Positions 20,106 through 29,997 of a DNA stretch of 64,000 nt are shown in pieces. The stretch spans positions 124,001 through 188,000 of the forward strand of contig JAQJDB010000002.1 of the NCBI GenBank assembly GCA_032139905.1. Reading direction: 5' to 3'. Numbering within the stretch: position 1 is the first letter of the stretch; every line of letters begins with the position of its first letter. The notes under the pieces are model-generated. The model worked only from the letters and a program-made list of their open reading frames with translations, ran no database searches and was not told the origin of the DNA. The position numbers and the translations under genes are program-made. Source of the stretch: Nitrospira sp. MA-1. GTDB lineage: Bacteria > Nitrospirota > Nitrospiria > Nitrospirales > UBA8639.

Positions 20106-21518
20106 CTATCCCTTGCCGATTTCTTCCTTCAGGCTTTCGATGGTGGCTCGAAGAGTGGAATCTGTTTCCTGAGCCTTCTGCATTTGCTTGCAGGCATGAA
20201 TAATTGTTGTATGGTCTTTTCCCCCGAAATCTCTTCCTATTTCCGGAAAGGAGGAGTCCGTCATATCACGGCTGAGAAACATGGCAATTTGGCGAGGGTA
20301 CACTAACGTTTTCGTCCGTCGTTTCGACTTCAAGTCGGATATTTTGACATGGAAGCGGTTGGCGACCACTTCTTGTATATCCTCTGTCGTAATCACCTTT
20401 CGTTTCCCACCCAGGAGATCACGGAGAATATGTTTTGCCATATCCACAGTGATTTTTTGACCCGTGAGCGACGCATAGGCACCAAGCCGAATAAGTGCTC
20501 CTTCAATCTCGCGAATATTGCTTTTTAAATTCGCTGCCAACAACTGGATGACATCCTCATTGATCGCAATACCTTCTTCTTCCGATTTTTTTCGGAGAAT
20601 GGCAATTCGAGTTTCCACATCAGGTGGTTGAAGATCGGCAATCAGCCCCCACTCAAACCGGGACCGAAGCCGTTCCTCCATTGAGGGCATTTCTTTGGGA
20701 AAACGATCACTCGACAACACGATCTGTTTTCCAGCCTCATAGAGAGAATTAAATGTGTGAAAAAATTCCTCTTGAGTACGTTCTTTTCCTGCTAAAAATT
20801 GAATATCGTCAATGAGCAGCATGTCCACATTTCTATATCGCCTTCTCAATTCAATCATTTTGTCATAGCGTATGGAATTAATGACCTCATTAGTGAATTG
20901 CTCTGTTGTGACATAGGCAATACGGAGATCACCATGATCGGCAATATAATTCCCTATAGAGTTGAGAAGATGGGTTTTCCCCAATCCTACGCCGCCATAA
21001 ATGAATAACGGGTTATATGCTTTGGCAGGGGATTCCGCTACAGCAAGACATGCCGCATGGGCAAATTGATTACTTGCTCCCACCACGAAGTTTTTAAAGG
21101 TATATTTTGGATTAGGAAGAGGTTGCCGTCTTACCCGTTGAAGTTGAACGGGCCCACGGGTTTCTCGAACTTCAGTTTTAAGCTCGGGCAAAGGTTTCCC
21201 TTCCCCATCCTGCTCTTTCATGACAAAAATAATCTCTGCCGGATTCACCCCTTCGACATACTGAAAAGCTTCTTTGAGTAAATCCTTATAGTTTCTGCCT
21301 AACCATTCCCCAAAAAATCTATTTGGAACACGGATCTGAGCCTGATCTTCATTAAGACCCTCTAAAACCAAAGGCTGAAACCATGTTTCAATGGTGTCAT
21401 CCCCCACACGTGGACTGACAAAATTCAACACGTCTACCCAAACTTTTTCATTGTTAATATTAGGTAAATTCAACTTATTCACAATTTTATTCACAGATGT
21501 TAATAGTAACGACACCAA
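20106..21518 (-). CDS. dnaA: Chromosomal replication initiator DnaA
   Basis: 470 residues. Domain I is WVDVLNFVSPRVGDDTIETWFQPL. The AAA+ domain III has Walker A GGVGLGKTHLLN (about 175-186) and Walker B LLIDDIQFL (about 234-242). Domain IV carries the DnaA signature FPEIGRDFGGKDHTTIIHACKQ for DnaA-box binding. The TTG start at 21518 is supported by AGGA 6 nt upstream; the adjoining GTG is an alternative. A TTATTCACA box lies inside the 5' coding region (21487-21495), which would permit autoregulation. First gene of a leftward dnaA-dnaN-gyrB-gyrA series. Confidence 0.97.
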   Translation of the reverse strand: MVSLLLTSVNKIVNKLNLPNINNEKVWVDVLNFVSPRVGDDTIETWFQPLVLEGLNEDQAQIRVPNRFFGEWLGRNYKDLLKEAFQYVEGVNPAEIIFVMKEQDGEGKPLPELKTEVRETRGPVQLQRVRRQPLPNPKYTFKNFVVGASNQFAHAACLAVAESPAKAYNPLFIYGGVGLGKTHLLNSIGNYIADHGDLRIAYVTTEQFTNEVINSIRYDKMIELRRRYRNVDMLLIDDIQFLAGKERTQEEFFHTFNSLYEAGKQIVLSSDRFPKEMPSMEERLRSRFEWGLIADLQPPDVETRIAILRKKSEEEGIAINEDVIQLLAANLKSNIREIEGALIRLGAYASLTGQKITVDMAKHILRDLLGGKRKVITTEDIQEVVANRFHVKISDLKSKRRTKTLVYPRQIAMFLSRDMTDSSFPEIGRDFGGKDHTTIIHACKQMQKAQETDSTLRATIESLKEEIGKG

Positions 21519-21759
21519 TCATGGTCCTGCCATTTTTTATTAGACTCTTCCCGATTCCTATCAACACCCTCTACCATAAACTTCATGCCCTCTATCCACA
21601 ACTTCCACCCAGATATTTTTAAAATTCAAACCACTTTCCCTGCCCAATTTCAAAGGAGTTTTAAATTTCAAGATCAATTATCCCCCCTATTCCCTATCCC
21701 TACTACGACTACTCCTACTGTTTCTTTTTCTTTTTTATAACAAAGAAGAAGAGGGATAG
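21487..21759. promoter_or_regulatory. Candidate oriC / dnaA regulatory region
   Basis: Contains DnaA-box-like 9-mers TTATTCACA (21487-21495) and CTATCCACA (21592-21600), one mismatch each from TTATCCACA. The plus strand is strikingly G-poor from 21540 to 21740. On the minus strand 21719-21688 reads as repeated TAG trinucleotides (TAGGAGTAGTCGTAGTAGG), recalling the DnaA-trio strand-opening element, although it lies farther from the box than in described origins. Gene orientation diverges around this point. Two boxes are few for an origin, so the exact site is uncertain. Confidence 0.5.
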
Positions 21760-22023
21760 TTATATCACCAAGGCCAAATCCGACAGAAATATTTTTTCCA
21801 AAAACCCCTGATAGGAAATTGTCTCAGAAGGTCGGGAATCATCTCCTCTTTCTCCTTCACGGCCTAAAACAAAAACCTGGGAGGTTGGAATAGGCGGTAA
21901 ACTCTGTCCACCCTTGAGGAGCAAGACCGTTACATCTTTCTCAGATAGAGAAGGAACCGGTTCCGGGATAAAAACATTCCAGTCATACTGGTCTTTCGTA
22001 CAGATATATAAAATATTTCTCAT
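21760..22023 (-). CDS. Small DsrH/TusB-like protein
   Basis: 87 residues, starting MRNILYICTKDQYDW. The single alpha/beta pattern and the position directly after a DsrE-like gene (11-nt gap) suggest the DsrE/DsrF/DsrH (TusBCD) family of sulfur-relay or regulatory proteins. The sequence is diverged, and I see no confident catalytic Cys equivalent apart from Cys8. The call rests on size, context and overall pattern. It ends at the edge of the candidate origin region. Confidence 0.45.
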   Translation of the reverse strand: MRNILYICTKDQYDWNVFIPEPVPSLSEKDVTVLLLKGGQSLPPIPTSQVFVLGREGERGDDSRPSETISYQGFLEKIFLSDLALVI

Positions 22024-22034
22024 AAGCGATACCG

Positions 22035-22379
22035 TTAAAAGGTAAGGACTCGATCTGCTTGAGAAACGAGTGAGGCAATTTGAGATGGGGTGGACTCTTG
22101 AATAGTAAACTCCTGATCGAGTGAGAAGGTCTTCCCGCTCCCTATTGGTACAACTATCGGCAATTCTAAATTTTTGATAGAAGGGAGGTATTTTTCTAGA
22201 ATCTCCCCATCAGGAAGATCATAGGCCTCATCAGAAATTAACTGCCTGGCATTTTCTAAGAGAATAATCTTTACCGGATTTGGACCGGTCGATAATCCCA
22301 ACGCAATTCGCATAGCTTCGGATGCCCGGTGCGTAAGGGTGGGATCTTCTCTGATAAGGATAACCAGATTTTTTGGCAT
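22035..22379 (-). CDS. DsrE-like protein
   Basis: 114 residues. The beta-strand start KNLVILIREDPTLTHRASEAMRIALGLS, followed by VKIILLENARQLISDE and a terminal SQIASLVSQADRVLTF segment, matches the DsrE/DsrF fold. Those proteins act in sulfur transfer (TusBCD, Dsr) or as small regulators. No Cys is present, so a sulfur-carrier role is unlikely here. It is the upstream member of a two-gene unit lying between dnaA and hisS, an unusual place for such genes. Confidence 0.55.
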   Translation of the reverse strand: MPKNLVILIREDPTLTHRASEAMRIALGLSTGPNPVKIILLENARQLISDEAYDLPDGEILEKYLPSIKNLELPIVVPIGSGKTFSLDQEFTIQESTPSQIASLVSQADRVLTF

Positions 22380-22550
22380 CCCTTATTTATACCTTGGATT
22401 AATACGTAAAATACTGGATTTGTTAATGAAATATGCGGAGGATATTTTTTTATTCAAAAAATATCGTTTCTTATTGAAAAATAAGAAAAAAACCCTAGCA
22501 CCAGGTAAAAAAAATGTCAAGAAAAAAGGCAAGATATCTTATCCCATCAT
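22380..22550. other. Very AT-rich intergenic block near the origin
   Basis: 171 bp, clearly more AT-rich than the surroundings, with runs such as TTTTTTTATTC, AAGAAAAAAA and GGTAAAAAAAATG. It contains TTATTCAAA and TTATTGAAA, distant from the DnaA-box consensus. It could be a DNA-unwinding element or the promoter of the DsrE-like pair. No coding frame is supported. Confidence 0.4.
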
Positions 22551-23801
22551 TTATAAGGTTAATGATAGAATTTTTTGAGAAATTTCTTTCAGCTTCACGG
22601 ATTCCTGAGCTTTGGTGGTCATATTTCTAAGGATGGCCGTTTCCGAACGGGCTTCATCGTCTCCCAGGATAATGGCATAACTGGCTCCAAGCTTATCCGC
22701 GGATCGAAGAAGGGATTTAAGATTGACACTTTTATAGTCTGTGTCTGCCCGTATACCCGCCTCTCTGAGGGTGTGAAGCAGTTTAAGCGCCATCGGCTTA
22801 GCATCCTTTCCAAACCCGGCCACGAAAAATAACGGCGGATGTGGGGTGGAGAGGTGGGTTGAAAGGAGAAGTGCGACTCGTTCCAGTCCCACAGCAAACC
22901 CTATGGCAGGGGTGGAAGGTCCATGCAGTAAGGCGACTAATCCGTCATACCGTCCTCCGGCCCCAATGGTGCTTTGTGCGCCTAAGTGCGGAGTGGTAAT
23001 TTCAAAAGTCGTACGGGTGTAGTAATCCAATCCTCTCACTAATCTGTAGTTCATGGAAAAAGGGATATCTATAGAAGTCAATCCGTCGAGGACGGTGTCA
23101 AAGTGAGAGGCTGATTCCGGGGAAAGATGGTCGAAAAGAGTTGGAGCGTCCTGGGTCGCTTCCTGACAAATAGGAACTTTACAATCAAGTATCCTTAAGG
23201 GGTTTGTCGAGTACCGACGCTGGCAGTTACCACAGATCAATTCCAGTTTTGGCAAAATAAATCGTTTGAGTTCCTGAATATAGTTTTCACGGTCTTGAGG
23301 ATTGCCGATTGAATTTATATGCAACGTGAGGTCTTTAAGTCCCAGGGAACTAAAGAATCTCCATAAAAGGGCAATCACTTCCACATCCATAAAGGGATCT
23401 TCGGTCCCAAACGCCTCAACCCCGAATTGGTTAAATTGCCGGTATCGACCAGCCTGCGGGCGTTCATGACGAAACATCGGGCCAAGGTAATATAGTTTTC
23501 TGGTTGAAGGAGATTCCAGGAGATGGTGCTCCAATACAGCTCGCACTACGCCCGCTGTTCCTTCAGGACGTAAAGTGAGAGAGCTTCCATCTCGATCGGG
23601 AAAGGTGTACATTTCTTTTTCTACAATATCTGTTGCTCCTCCAATACTCCTGGCATAGAGTTCAGTGGACTCGAATATTGGAATACGTATTTCTGAGAAG
23701 CCAGACTGGGTGGCAAGTGTATGGGCGAGGTGTTCCATATAGCTCCACTGGGGGGTTTGTTGAGGTAAAATATCCTTAAGACCCTTGATGGAGCGCAACA
23801 C
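22551..23801 (-). CDS. hisS: Histidyl-tRNA synthetase
   Basis: 416 residues, class II synthetase that charges tRNA-His. Motif 2 region with SLTLRPEGTAGVVRAVLEH, the RHERPQAGRYRQFNQFGVEAFG segment, the HisA signature LVRGLDYYTRTTFE and motif 3 AIGFAVGLERV are all present. A C-terminal anticodon-binding domain (about the last 95 residues) follows. It is the last minus-strand gene before the chromosome-wide strand switch; 187 nt separate its start from divergent rpmH. An ATG at the expected N-terminus (MLRSIKGLKDILP) supports the start. Confidence 0.96.
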   Translation of the reverse strand: MLRSIKGLKDILPQQTPQWSYMEHLAHTLATQSGFSEIRIPIFESTELYARSIGGATDIVEKEMYTFPDRDGSSLTLRPEGTAGVVRAVLEHHLLESPSTRKLYYLGPMFRHERPQAGRYRQFNQFGVEAFGTEDPFMDVEVIALLWRFFSSLGLKDLTLHINSIGNPQDRENYIQELKRFILPKLELICGNCQRRYSTNPLRILDCKVPICQEATQDAPTLFDHLSPESASHFDTVLDGLTSIDIPFSMNYRLVRGLDYYTRTTFEITTPHLGAQSTIGAGGRYDGLVALLHGPSTPAIGFAVGLERVALLLSTHLSTPHPPLFFVAGFGKDAKPMALKLLHTLREAGIRADTDYKSVNLKSLLRSADKLGASYAIILGDDEARSETAILRNMTTKAQESVKLKEISQKILSLTL

Positions 23802-23988
23802 GGGAAACCTTGTTCTGTTGAAGAAAATGTTGAGGGAAAAGAGAATCCGACTATATCTTTCCGTCAGAATCCAGTCAACGAATCAATGGGGTATATGAGT
23901 TTAGGATGGGAAAATATGTTTGACTCTTACTCTTTCCCCCAATAAAATGCCGTGTTAATAAGAAAATGGCTAAAAGGAGAACAACGCC

Positions 23989-24135
23989 GTGTCAATGACC
24001 TATCGACAGCCTTCTAATTTAAAAAGAAAACGAGATCATGGGTTTAGAAAACGCATGAGCACTAAGAATGGGAGAAAGGTTCTTGCCCGCCGGAGAAAGA
24101 AGGGCCGGCAACGTTTAACGGTTTCTGATGAGTAA
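23989..24135 (+). CDS. rpmH: 50S ribosomal protein L34
   Basis: 48 residues, too short to show in many gene lists but unmistakable: [33 protein letters not shown] pattern, highly basic. The GTG at 23989 is chosen because AGGAG lies 9 nt upstream (23975-23979); the ATG two codons later is too far for it. First gene of the rightward rpmH-rnpA-yidD-yidC-mnmE-mnmG series that normally borders bacterial origins. Confidence 0.95.
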   Translation: MSMTYRQPSNLKRKRDHGFRKRMSTKNGRKVLARRRKKGRQRLTVSDE

Positions 24136-24138
24136 GAG

Positions 24139-24474
24139 GTGGGCTTCCCGTTTTTTTTAAAGAAAAAATATGAATACGATGGAGTGAAGTCCAATGGGTC
24201 TGCTGTGCGGAACCCATTTTTTACCCTCCTTGTTAGTCGTGTACCCAACCATGATCCGTCCCGTATAGGAATTATCGTAGGGCGACGAGTGGGGAAAGCC
24301 GTGACGAGAAATCGGCTGAAACGGATTTTCCGTGAACTCGTAAGAGAATCGCACTCCGGCATGGCGAGTGGTTTTCATTGCATCGTTTACCCAAAAACAA
24401 AGATTTTGGGAGTGAAATATCAGAAGGTTGGAGAAACCTGGAAGGGCACATTGGCCCAAGTAGGTCTTCTTTAA
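24139..24474 (+). CDS. rnpA: Ribonuclease P protein component
   Basis: Up to 111 residues from a GTG at 24139, only 3 nt after the rpmH stop. RnpA binds the RNase P RNA and helps mature tRNA 5' ends. The family signature [19 protein letters not shown] is intact (about residues 49-67), as is the preceding RIGIIV strand. The N-terminus [27 protein letters not shown] fits the usual start. The initiation codon is uncertain because GAGGTG overlaps it. rpmH-rnpA linkage is nearly universal. Confidence 0.93.
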   Translation: MGFPFFLKKKYEYDGVKSNGSAVRNPFFTLLVSRVPNHDPSRIGIIVGRRVGKAVTRNRLKRIFRELVRESHSGMASGFHCIVYPKTKILGVKYQKVGETWKGTLAQVGLL

Positions 24475-24481
24475 TAAAAAT

Positions 24482-24694
24482 ATGGTAGCTTCTGTTTTAA
24501 AAAAAATGATTGCGGGATACCAATATGGGATATCCCCATTTATGGGAATCTGTTGCCGTTTTGAACCAACCTGTTCTCATTATGGCTTAGAGGCTATCCA
24601 TAAACATGGCGCGATAAAGGGTTTGGTATTAATGGCCAGTCGAATTCTCAAGTGTCATCCATTCCATCCTGGGGGGCTGGATCCGGTTCCCTGA
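24482..24694 (+). CDS. yidD: Membrane protein insertion efficiency factor YidD
   Basis: 70 residues, the normal length. Contains the conserved [35 protein letters not shown] pattern, with the Cys-rich CCRFEPTCS motif and [12 protein letters not shown] end. YidD is a membrane-associated protein that aids YidC-mediated insertion. It lies between rnpA and yidC, the standard order. Confidence 0.95.
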   Translation: MVASVLKKMIAGYQYGISPFMGICCRFEPTCSHYGLEAIHKHGAIKGLVLMASRILKCHPFHPGGLDPVP

Positions 24695-24768
24695 ATGCTG
24701 AACATTTTGCCTCCGTTTGTTTGATTGTTAATTACCACCAGCTTTAATGAGACTCACGAGTTAGAAAA

Positions 24769-26508
24769 ATGGAAAAGCGCGTCGTCCTTTTCCTTGTTCT
24801 TTCCTTAGGGATTATCTTTGGATATGACCTGCTCCTGAAGGAGTTGGGGTATTCTCCTTTCTCTACCAGTCCAATCATCGATCAAGAGCTGAAAACGAGT
24901 TTGCCGGCGAAAGGGGCGGATGCGGAGACGATCTCCCCGTCTTCATCTGAATCACATTCAGTATCTTCTTCCAATTTTTCTACTGAGCCACTTCTTACCG
25001 AAGAGGTTGTGGTTGTTGAGACACCACTTTTCCGAGCTGGGATTTCAGGGCAGGGAGGAGTGTTGAACTCCTGGGAATTAAAAAAATATCTCACCCAGAC
25101 AGAGGAAAATGTTCCCGTCCAATTGGTATATCCCAATGGGCAGTTTCCCGGGCCACTCACCGTGCAGGTCAAAGGCAATGAGGTGGAGACCCAGCGGCTT
25201 CGTCAAGGGAACTTTCAAGTTCAAAAGGATTTTAACCAATTAGATGAAGCCCATCCCACCGGTAAAGTGCTTTTAACCTATTCCTCTTCCGATTCCGAAT
25301 TGTGGGTCCAAAAAGAACTTACCTTTCATTACGATTCCTATCTGGTGGATATCACTATTCGTACTCGGGGGATTTCAGGGGATATCGATGTGCTTTTGGG
25401 CACCAATTTTGGTGTTGTTGAATGGGGTCAAGGATTTATTGGATTGCTGGGATCTGCCTGGATGGTCGGGGAGGAAATGGAAAAGGTGTCTCCCGATGCG
25501 GATGCTCCGATCCTGCGTCGCGAGGGTCCTGTGAGATGGTTGGCCCTTCAGGATAAATACTTTATGAGTGTCTTTATCCCGGAAAATGCGAAAAGCCTGT
25601 TTTCCAAACTTGAAACCGAAATGGTTGTCTCAGCGGGCATGTCTCTTTCGGGGGGATCAGGAGAACAAGTCCATAAGACAAAATTGTACGCCGGTCCCAA
25701 AAAATACGATGTCCTTAAATCTTTTAATATCGGGTTGGAAGATACCATTGATTTTGGATGGTTTATTTATGGCAGTTGGAGCATTGTGAAAGCCGTGGCG
25801 AAGCCGCTGTTTTCAGTTTTACGTTTCATTTATGACTATACCCATAATTATGGTGTGGCCATTATTTTACTGACCTTAGGGATTAAACTGTTATTTGTTC
25901 CCTTGCAATACAAAAGCTACAAGTCCATGCAAGGAATGCAAACCATCCAACCAAAAGTGCTGGCCCTTCAGGAAAAACTCAAAGACAACAAAGAGAAGCT
26001 CAACACGGAACTCATGAAGCTTTACAAAGAGCATAAAGTGAATCCTGTCGGTGGGTGTCTCCCCATGGTGTTGCAGATGCCCGTGTTTGTTGCGCTCTTT
26101 AATATTTTGTATATGACGATTGATCTCAGGCAGGCCCCGTTTATGTTGTGGGTTACAGACCTTTCTGCCCAAGATCCGTATTATGTGCTGCCTGTGCTGA
26201 TGGGGATTTCTATGGTCGTCCAACAAAAAATCATGCCCACCACGATGGACCCCACCCAGGCAAAAATGATGATGATCCTGCCTGTTGGCTTGACATTTTT
26301 GTTTGTCACCTTTCCCGCAGGTTTGGTGTTATATTGGGTGACCAATAATGTGTTGACCGTCACTCAACAATTTGTGACTGACAGGTATATTTTGAAAAAA
26401 CCGAGAGGTGGGTCTACGGATCCTTCTCCAAAAGGGAGCGAACCCGCTTTGGAGTCTGGGAAAAAGAAACGCTCATCATCTCCCTCGGGTCCTTCCTCTA
26501 AATCCTAG
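24769..26508 (+). CDS. yidC: Membrane protein insertase YidC
   Basis: 579 residues, Gram-negative-type YidC/Oxa1. An N-terminal transmembrane helix (VVLFLVLSLGIIFGYDLLL) is followed by a Ser-rich linker, the large periplasmic beta domain (about 60-345) and the five-helix insertase core. The core begins at YNYGVAIILLTLGIKLLFVPLQYKSY and includes the conserved Arg/Lys-bearing groove and the VGGCLPMVLQMPVFVALFNIL segment. The C-terminus is basic and Ser-rich, as in ribosome-interacting tails. It inserts and folds inner membrane proteins, including the F0 subunits of ATP synthase. Confidence 0.97.
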   Translation: MEKRVVLFLVLSLGIIFGYDLLLKELGYSPFSTSPIIDQELKTSLPAKGADAETISPSSSESHSVSSSNFSTEPLLTEEVVVVETPLFRAGISGQGGVLNSWELKKYLTQTEENVPVQLVYPNGQFPGPLTVQVKGNEVETQRLRQGNFQVQKDFNQLDEAHPTGKVLLTYSSSDSELWVQKELTFHYDSYLVDITIRTRGISGDIDVLLGTNFGVVEWGQGFIGLLGSAWMVGEEMEKVSPDADAPILRREGPVRWLALQDKYFMSVFIPENAKSLFSKLETEMVVSAGMSLSGGSGEQVHKTKLYAGPKKYDVLKSFNIGLEDTIDFGWFIYGSWSIVKAVAKPLFSVLRFIYDYTHNYGVAIILLTLGIKLLFVPLQYKSYKSMQGMQTIQPKVLALQEKLKDNKEKLNTELMKLYKEHKVNPVGGCLPMVLQMPVFVALFNILYMTIDLRQAPFMLWVTDLSAQDPYYVLPVLMGISMVVQQKIMPTTMDPTQAKMMMILPVGLTFLFVTFPAGLVLYWVTNNVLTVTQQFVTDRYILKKPRGGSTDPSPKGSEPALESGKKKRSSSPSGPSSKS

Positions 26509-26528
26509 TCCTTGCCTCTGTCTAAGCT

Positions 26529-27983
26529 ATGGGCTCTTTAGACGACACCATCTGTGCCGTGGCCACCCCTATGGGAGAAGGGGGTGTAGGAATTGTTCGG
26601 GTTAGTGGTGTTCGTGCCCTTCCGGTTGCCTCAAGCATTCTTCAATTGCGCTCTGGTAAGTCTCTTGAACAGATTAAGCCCTATCAGTTGTATTTGGGCC
26701 AATTTATTTGGAACCCTATTCAATCTTGGGGGGATGAGGGAAGAGCGATTCCCTCGGTATTGGATGAGGTCCTGGTTGTGACCATGCGAGCCCCCCGATC
26801 CTATACAGGAGAAGATGTCGTAGAAGTCCATGCACATGGAGGGCCGGTCATTGTGAATGCCATTTGCGAAGCCTTGACGCAGACTGGTGCCAGATTGGCA
26901 GAACCGGGTGAATTTACCAAGCGGGGCTTTTTGAATGGGCGGATGGATTTAACCCAAGCAGAGGGAGTCTTAGATACCATACGAGCAAATTCCCTTCAGA
27001 GTTTGAAGATCGCCCAGGAACACCTTCAGGGAAGGTTATCTCTGCTCATTCAACATCAACGGGACCGTCTCGTGAAACTCGTTGCCCACCTGGAAGCCGG
27101 AATGGATTTTGTGGATGATGATATCCAGTTTATTGACCAGAGCGAATTGAAACACGACACACAGGAGATCTTGGGAGAAATATTGCAGCTGTTGGAGTCC
27201 GCAGAGGAAGGCCGAATGATTCGTGAAGGTATTCGTACCGTCATTGTAGGACGACCCAATGTGGGAAAGTCCAGTTTGTTGAATGGCATACTGGGAACCA
27301 ATCGAGCTATTGTGTCCCATATTCCTGGGACCACACGTGATGTTCTCGAAGAGGCCATCATGGTTGAAGGAGTCATGATACGTCTCTTCGATACTGCTGG
27401 ATTACGAGAAACGACAGATGAGTTAGAGAATGAGGGAATGCATCGCGCTAATCAGGCCATTGAAGACGCGGATGTGTTGATTGTGTCATTTGACGGAAGT
27501 TTACCACCTAATGATAAAGATTTAAGTTTTATTGAAAAATATATACAAAAACCCTGTGTCATGGTTCTCAATAAAATCGACTTGCCGGCAAAATTTTCCA
27601 TGAAGGAACTTCAGAGTATTGTCAACCAAAATAGAATAAGCTCTGAGGATGGTTTCGTGGGAGAAAAAAAATATGTTGAAGTATCGGCCTTAACCGGTGA
27701 AGGACTCGATAGATTAAAGAGAGCCATCAAGTCTTTGGCTGTGGGGCGCCAATTTGAAGCCAATGATTCAGTGCTCGTATCAAGACTGCGACATAAGACG
27801 CTTCTTCACAACGCGGGTGTGGCCTTGAAAAACGCCATTGTAGCCATAGATGATGGGCTTTCTGCCGAATGTGTGGCGTTAGAATTACGGATGGCACTGA
27901 ATTCCCTTGGAGAAATTGTCGGTGCGATCACAAATGAAGATATTTTAGACAAAATTTTTCGAGAGTTTTGCATTGGGAAGTAA
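26529..27983 (+). CDS. mnmE: tRNA modification GTPase MnmE
   Basis: 484 residues. The N-terminal tetrahydrofolate-binding domain begins DDTICAVATPMGEGGVGIVRVSG. The inserted G domain has VGRPNVGKSSLLNG, DTAGLRE and NKID. The family ends with the catalytic FREFCIGK, Cys at the -3 position. With MnmG it makes the cmnm5U34 wobble modification of several tRNAs. It lies 45 nt upstream of mnmG on the same strand, an arrangement that supports coordinated expression of the two partners. Confidence 0.97.
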   Translation: MGSLDDTICAVATPMGEGGVGIVRVSGVRALPVASSILQLRSGKSLEQIKPYQLYLGQFIWNPIQSWGDEGRAIPSVLDEVLVVTMRAPRSYTGEDVVEVHAHGGPVIVNAICEALTQTGARLAEPGEFTKRGFLNGRMDLTQAEGVLDTIRANSLQSLKIAQEHLQGRLSLLIQHQRDRLVKLVAHLEAGMDFVDDDIQFIDQSELKHDTQEILGEILQLLESAEEGRMIREGIRTVIVGRPNVGKSSLLNGILGTNRAIVSHIPGTTRDVLEEAIMVEGVMIRLFDTAGLRETTDELENEGMHRANQAIEDADVLIVSFDGSLPPNDKDLSFIEKYIQKPCVMVLNKIDLPAKFSMKELQSIVNQNRISSEDGFVGEKKYVEVSALTGEGLDRLKRAIKSLAVGRQFEANDSVLVSRLRHKTLLHNAGVALKNAIVAIDDGLSAECVALELRMALNSLGEIVGAITNEDILDKIFREFCIGK

Positions 27984-28028
27984 AAGGCATACCGGCCAAT
28001 TTTTTCATAAAAAACAGAATACTAACTC

Positions 28029-29891
28029 ATGAGTAGGGAATGTGACATTGTCGTCGTCGGAGGTGGCCATGCCGGGTGTGAGGCAGCCCTTGCAGCCGCC
28101 AGGATGGGGTGTAGGGTGGTGATGGTGACGATTGATTTAAAAAAAATCGCCACAATGCCATGCAATCCTGCCGTAGGAGGGATTGGGAAGGGCCATCTCG
28201 TTAAAGAAATTGATGCCCTCGGGGGAGAAATAGGATGGAATACCGACCAATCCGGCATTCAATTCCGTGTGCTCAATATGCGGAAGGGACCGGCCGTCCG
28301 CGCTACACGAGTCCAATGTGACAAACAAATTTACGCCAATAGAATGCAGGATACCGTAAGCAGGCAGGATAATTTGTCAATTATCCAAGGCACCGTTGAT
28401 CGGATTCTTACGCAGGGCGGTGCCGTCAATGGTGTGATGACCAATAGCGGAGAAACAATTCTCACGAAAGCGGTTGTCCTGACTTCGGGAACCTTTCTGA
28501 AGGGACTCATGCATATTGGATTGAACCATCTTCCCGGCGGGCGAGCGGGCGAGCCTTCTGCGGAGAATCTATCGGATTGCATGAGAGACTTCGGTTTTGA
28601 AATTGGACGGCTAAAAACAGGAACCCCTCCGAGGATTGACCGGGATTCAATTGATTTCAACGTCATGATTCCGCAGCCTGGTGATGCGGTCCCTCGACCA
28701 TTTTCCGTTCGAACCACTACCCTTCCCAACCCACAAATTCACTGCCACATTACCTATACGAATGATGAAACACATCGAATTATAAGGGAAAATCTTGATC
28801 GGTCTCCTATGTACTGCGGAATCATTGAATCAACTGGTCCACGATATTGTCCCTCTATTGAAGATAAAGTGGTCAGGTTTGCGGATAAAAACAGACATCA
28901 AATTTTCATGGAACCTGAAACTCTTGAGTCACGGTCATTTTATCCGAATGGAATTTCAACCAGTCTGCCGGTAGACGTCCAGCAGGCATTTGTCCGGACT
29001 ATACCGGGTCTTGAACAGGCGGTTTTTCTCAGGCCCGGCTATGCGATTGAATACGATTACTTTCCGCCACGACAACTCCATGAAACCTTGGAAACGAAGC
29101 TCGTTAAGGGACTCTTTCATGCCGGGCAAATAAATGGGACTTCCGGCTATGAAGAAGCGGCCGCCCAGGGAATCATGGCCGGTATTAACGCTGCGCTTCA
29201 GGTGAAGAAAGACAGACCGCTAATTTTAGATAGATCTCAGGCCTATATCGGCGTATTAATTGATGATTTGATCACAAAAGATGCACGTGAGCCCTATAGA
29301 ATGTTCACTTCAAGAGCTGAATATCGGCTTCTACTCAGAGAGGATAACGCCGATTTTCGTTTAATGGAGGAAGGTTATCGCATCGGGCTTGTATCTCAGG
29401 GTACGTTTGATACCTTTCAAGAAAAAAAGGGAAAGATCGAACGTGAGATAAACAGACTTCATGCCACGGCTCCTAAGTCATCGGGTTTGGTTCATGATGA
29501 CATCATTCCAATGGAAAGTTTTGCACCAAACTCGTCACTTGCTCAACTGCTTCGAAGGCATGAGGTGTCATATCATCATTTGGCTCAATTCTTAAATGGA
29601 ACAAAAGAGGATGATCCTGACGTAGTTGAGGCTGTTGAAATAACGATCAAATATGAGGGATATATTAAGCGGCAGGAACAGCTTATAGGGCAATTTAAAA
29701 AACTAGAGCATCGTCATGTCCCGGATGACTTTAATTATGATGATATCAAAGGATTTTCAAATGAAGTTGTTGAAAAACTAAAAAAAGTTCGCCCTTCATC
29801 CATTGGTCAGGCCTCACGAATTTCTGGAATGACTCCTGCCGCCATTTCACTTCTCCTTGTTGCGGTCGAAAAACATAAAAAGGCCAGCTAG
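28029..29891 (+). CDS. mnmG: tRNA uridine 5-carboxymethylaminomethyl enzyme MnmG (GidA)
   Basis: 620 residues. N-terminal FAD-binding motif [17 protein letters not shown], the [24 protein letters not shown] signature, and the C-terminal helical domain ([22 protein letters not shown]) that contacts MnmE. The FAD enzyme works in the cytosol with MnmE on wobble uridines. Directly downstream lie a parS palindrome and rsmG, the conserved gidA-gidB-parA-parB order. Confidence 0.97.
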   Translation: MSRECDIVVVGGGHAGCEAALAAARMGCRVVMVTIDLKKIATMPCNPAVGGIGKGHLVKEIDALGGEIGWNTDQSGIQFRVLNMRKGPAVRATRVQCDKQIYANRMQDTVSRQDNLSIIQGTVDRILTQGGAVNGVMTNSGETILTKAVVLTSGTFLKGLMHIGLNHLPGGRAGEPSAENLSDCMRDFGFEIGRLKTGTPPRIDRDSIDFNVMIPQPGDAVPRPFSVRTTTLPNPQIHCHITYTNDETHRIIRENLDRSPMYCGIIESTGPRYCPSIEDKVVRFADKNRHQIFMEPETLESRSFYPNGISTSLPVDVQQAFVRTIPGLEQAVFLRPGYAIEYDYFPPRQLHETLETKLVKGLFHAGQINGTSGYEEAAAQGIMAGINAALQVKKDRPLILDRSQAYIGVLIDDLITKDAREPYRMFTSRAEYRLLLREDNADFRLMEEGYRIGLVSQGTFDTFQEKKGKIEREINRLHATAPKSSGLVHDDIIPMESFAPNSSLAQLLRRHEVSYHHLAQFLNGTKEDDPDVVEAVEITIKYEGYIKRQEQLIGQFKKLEHRHVPDDFNYDDIKGFSNEVVEKLKKVRPSSIGQASRISGMTPAAISLLLVAVEKHKKAS

Positions 29892-29997
29892 TTCGGTATA
29901 TTCATTCGTCAGTATCAGCATAAATCCGTTTTTTGGCAAATTCCATATTCATTAAGCCCAAAAACAATTTCTCACTTTAAGATTCATATAAGTAGGA

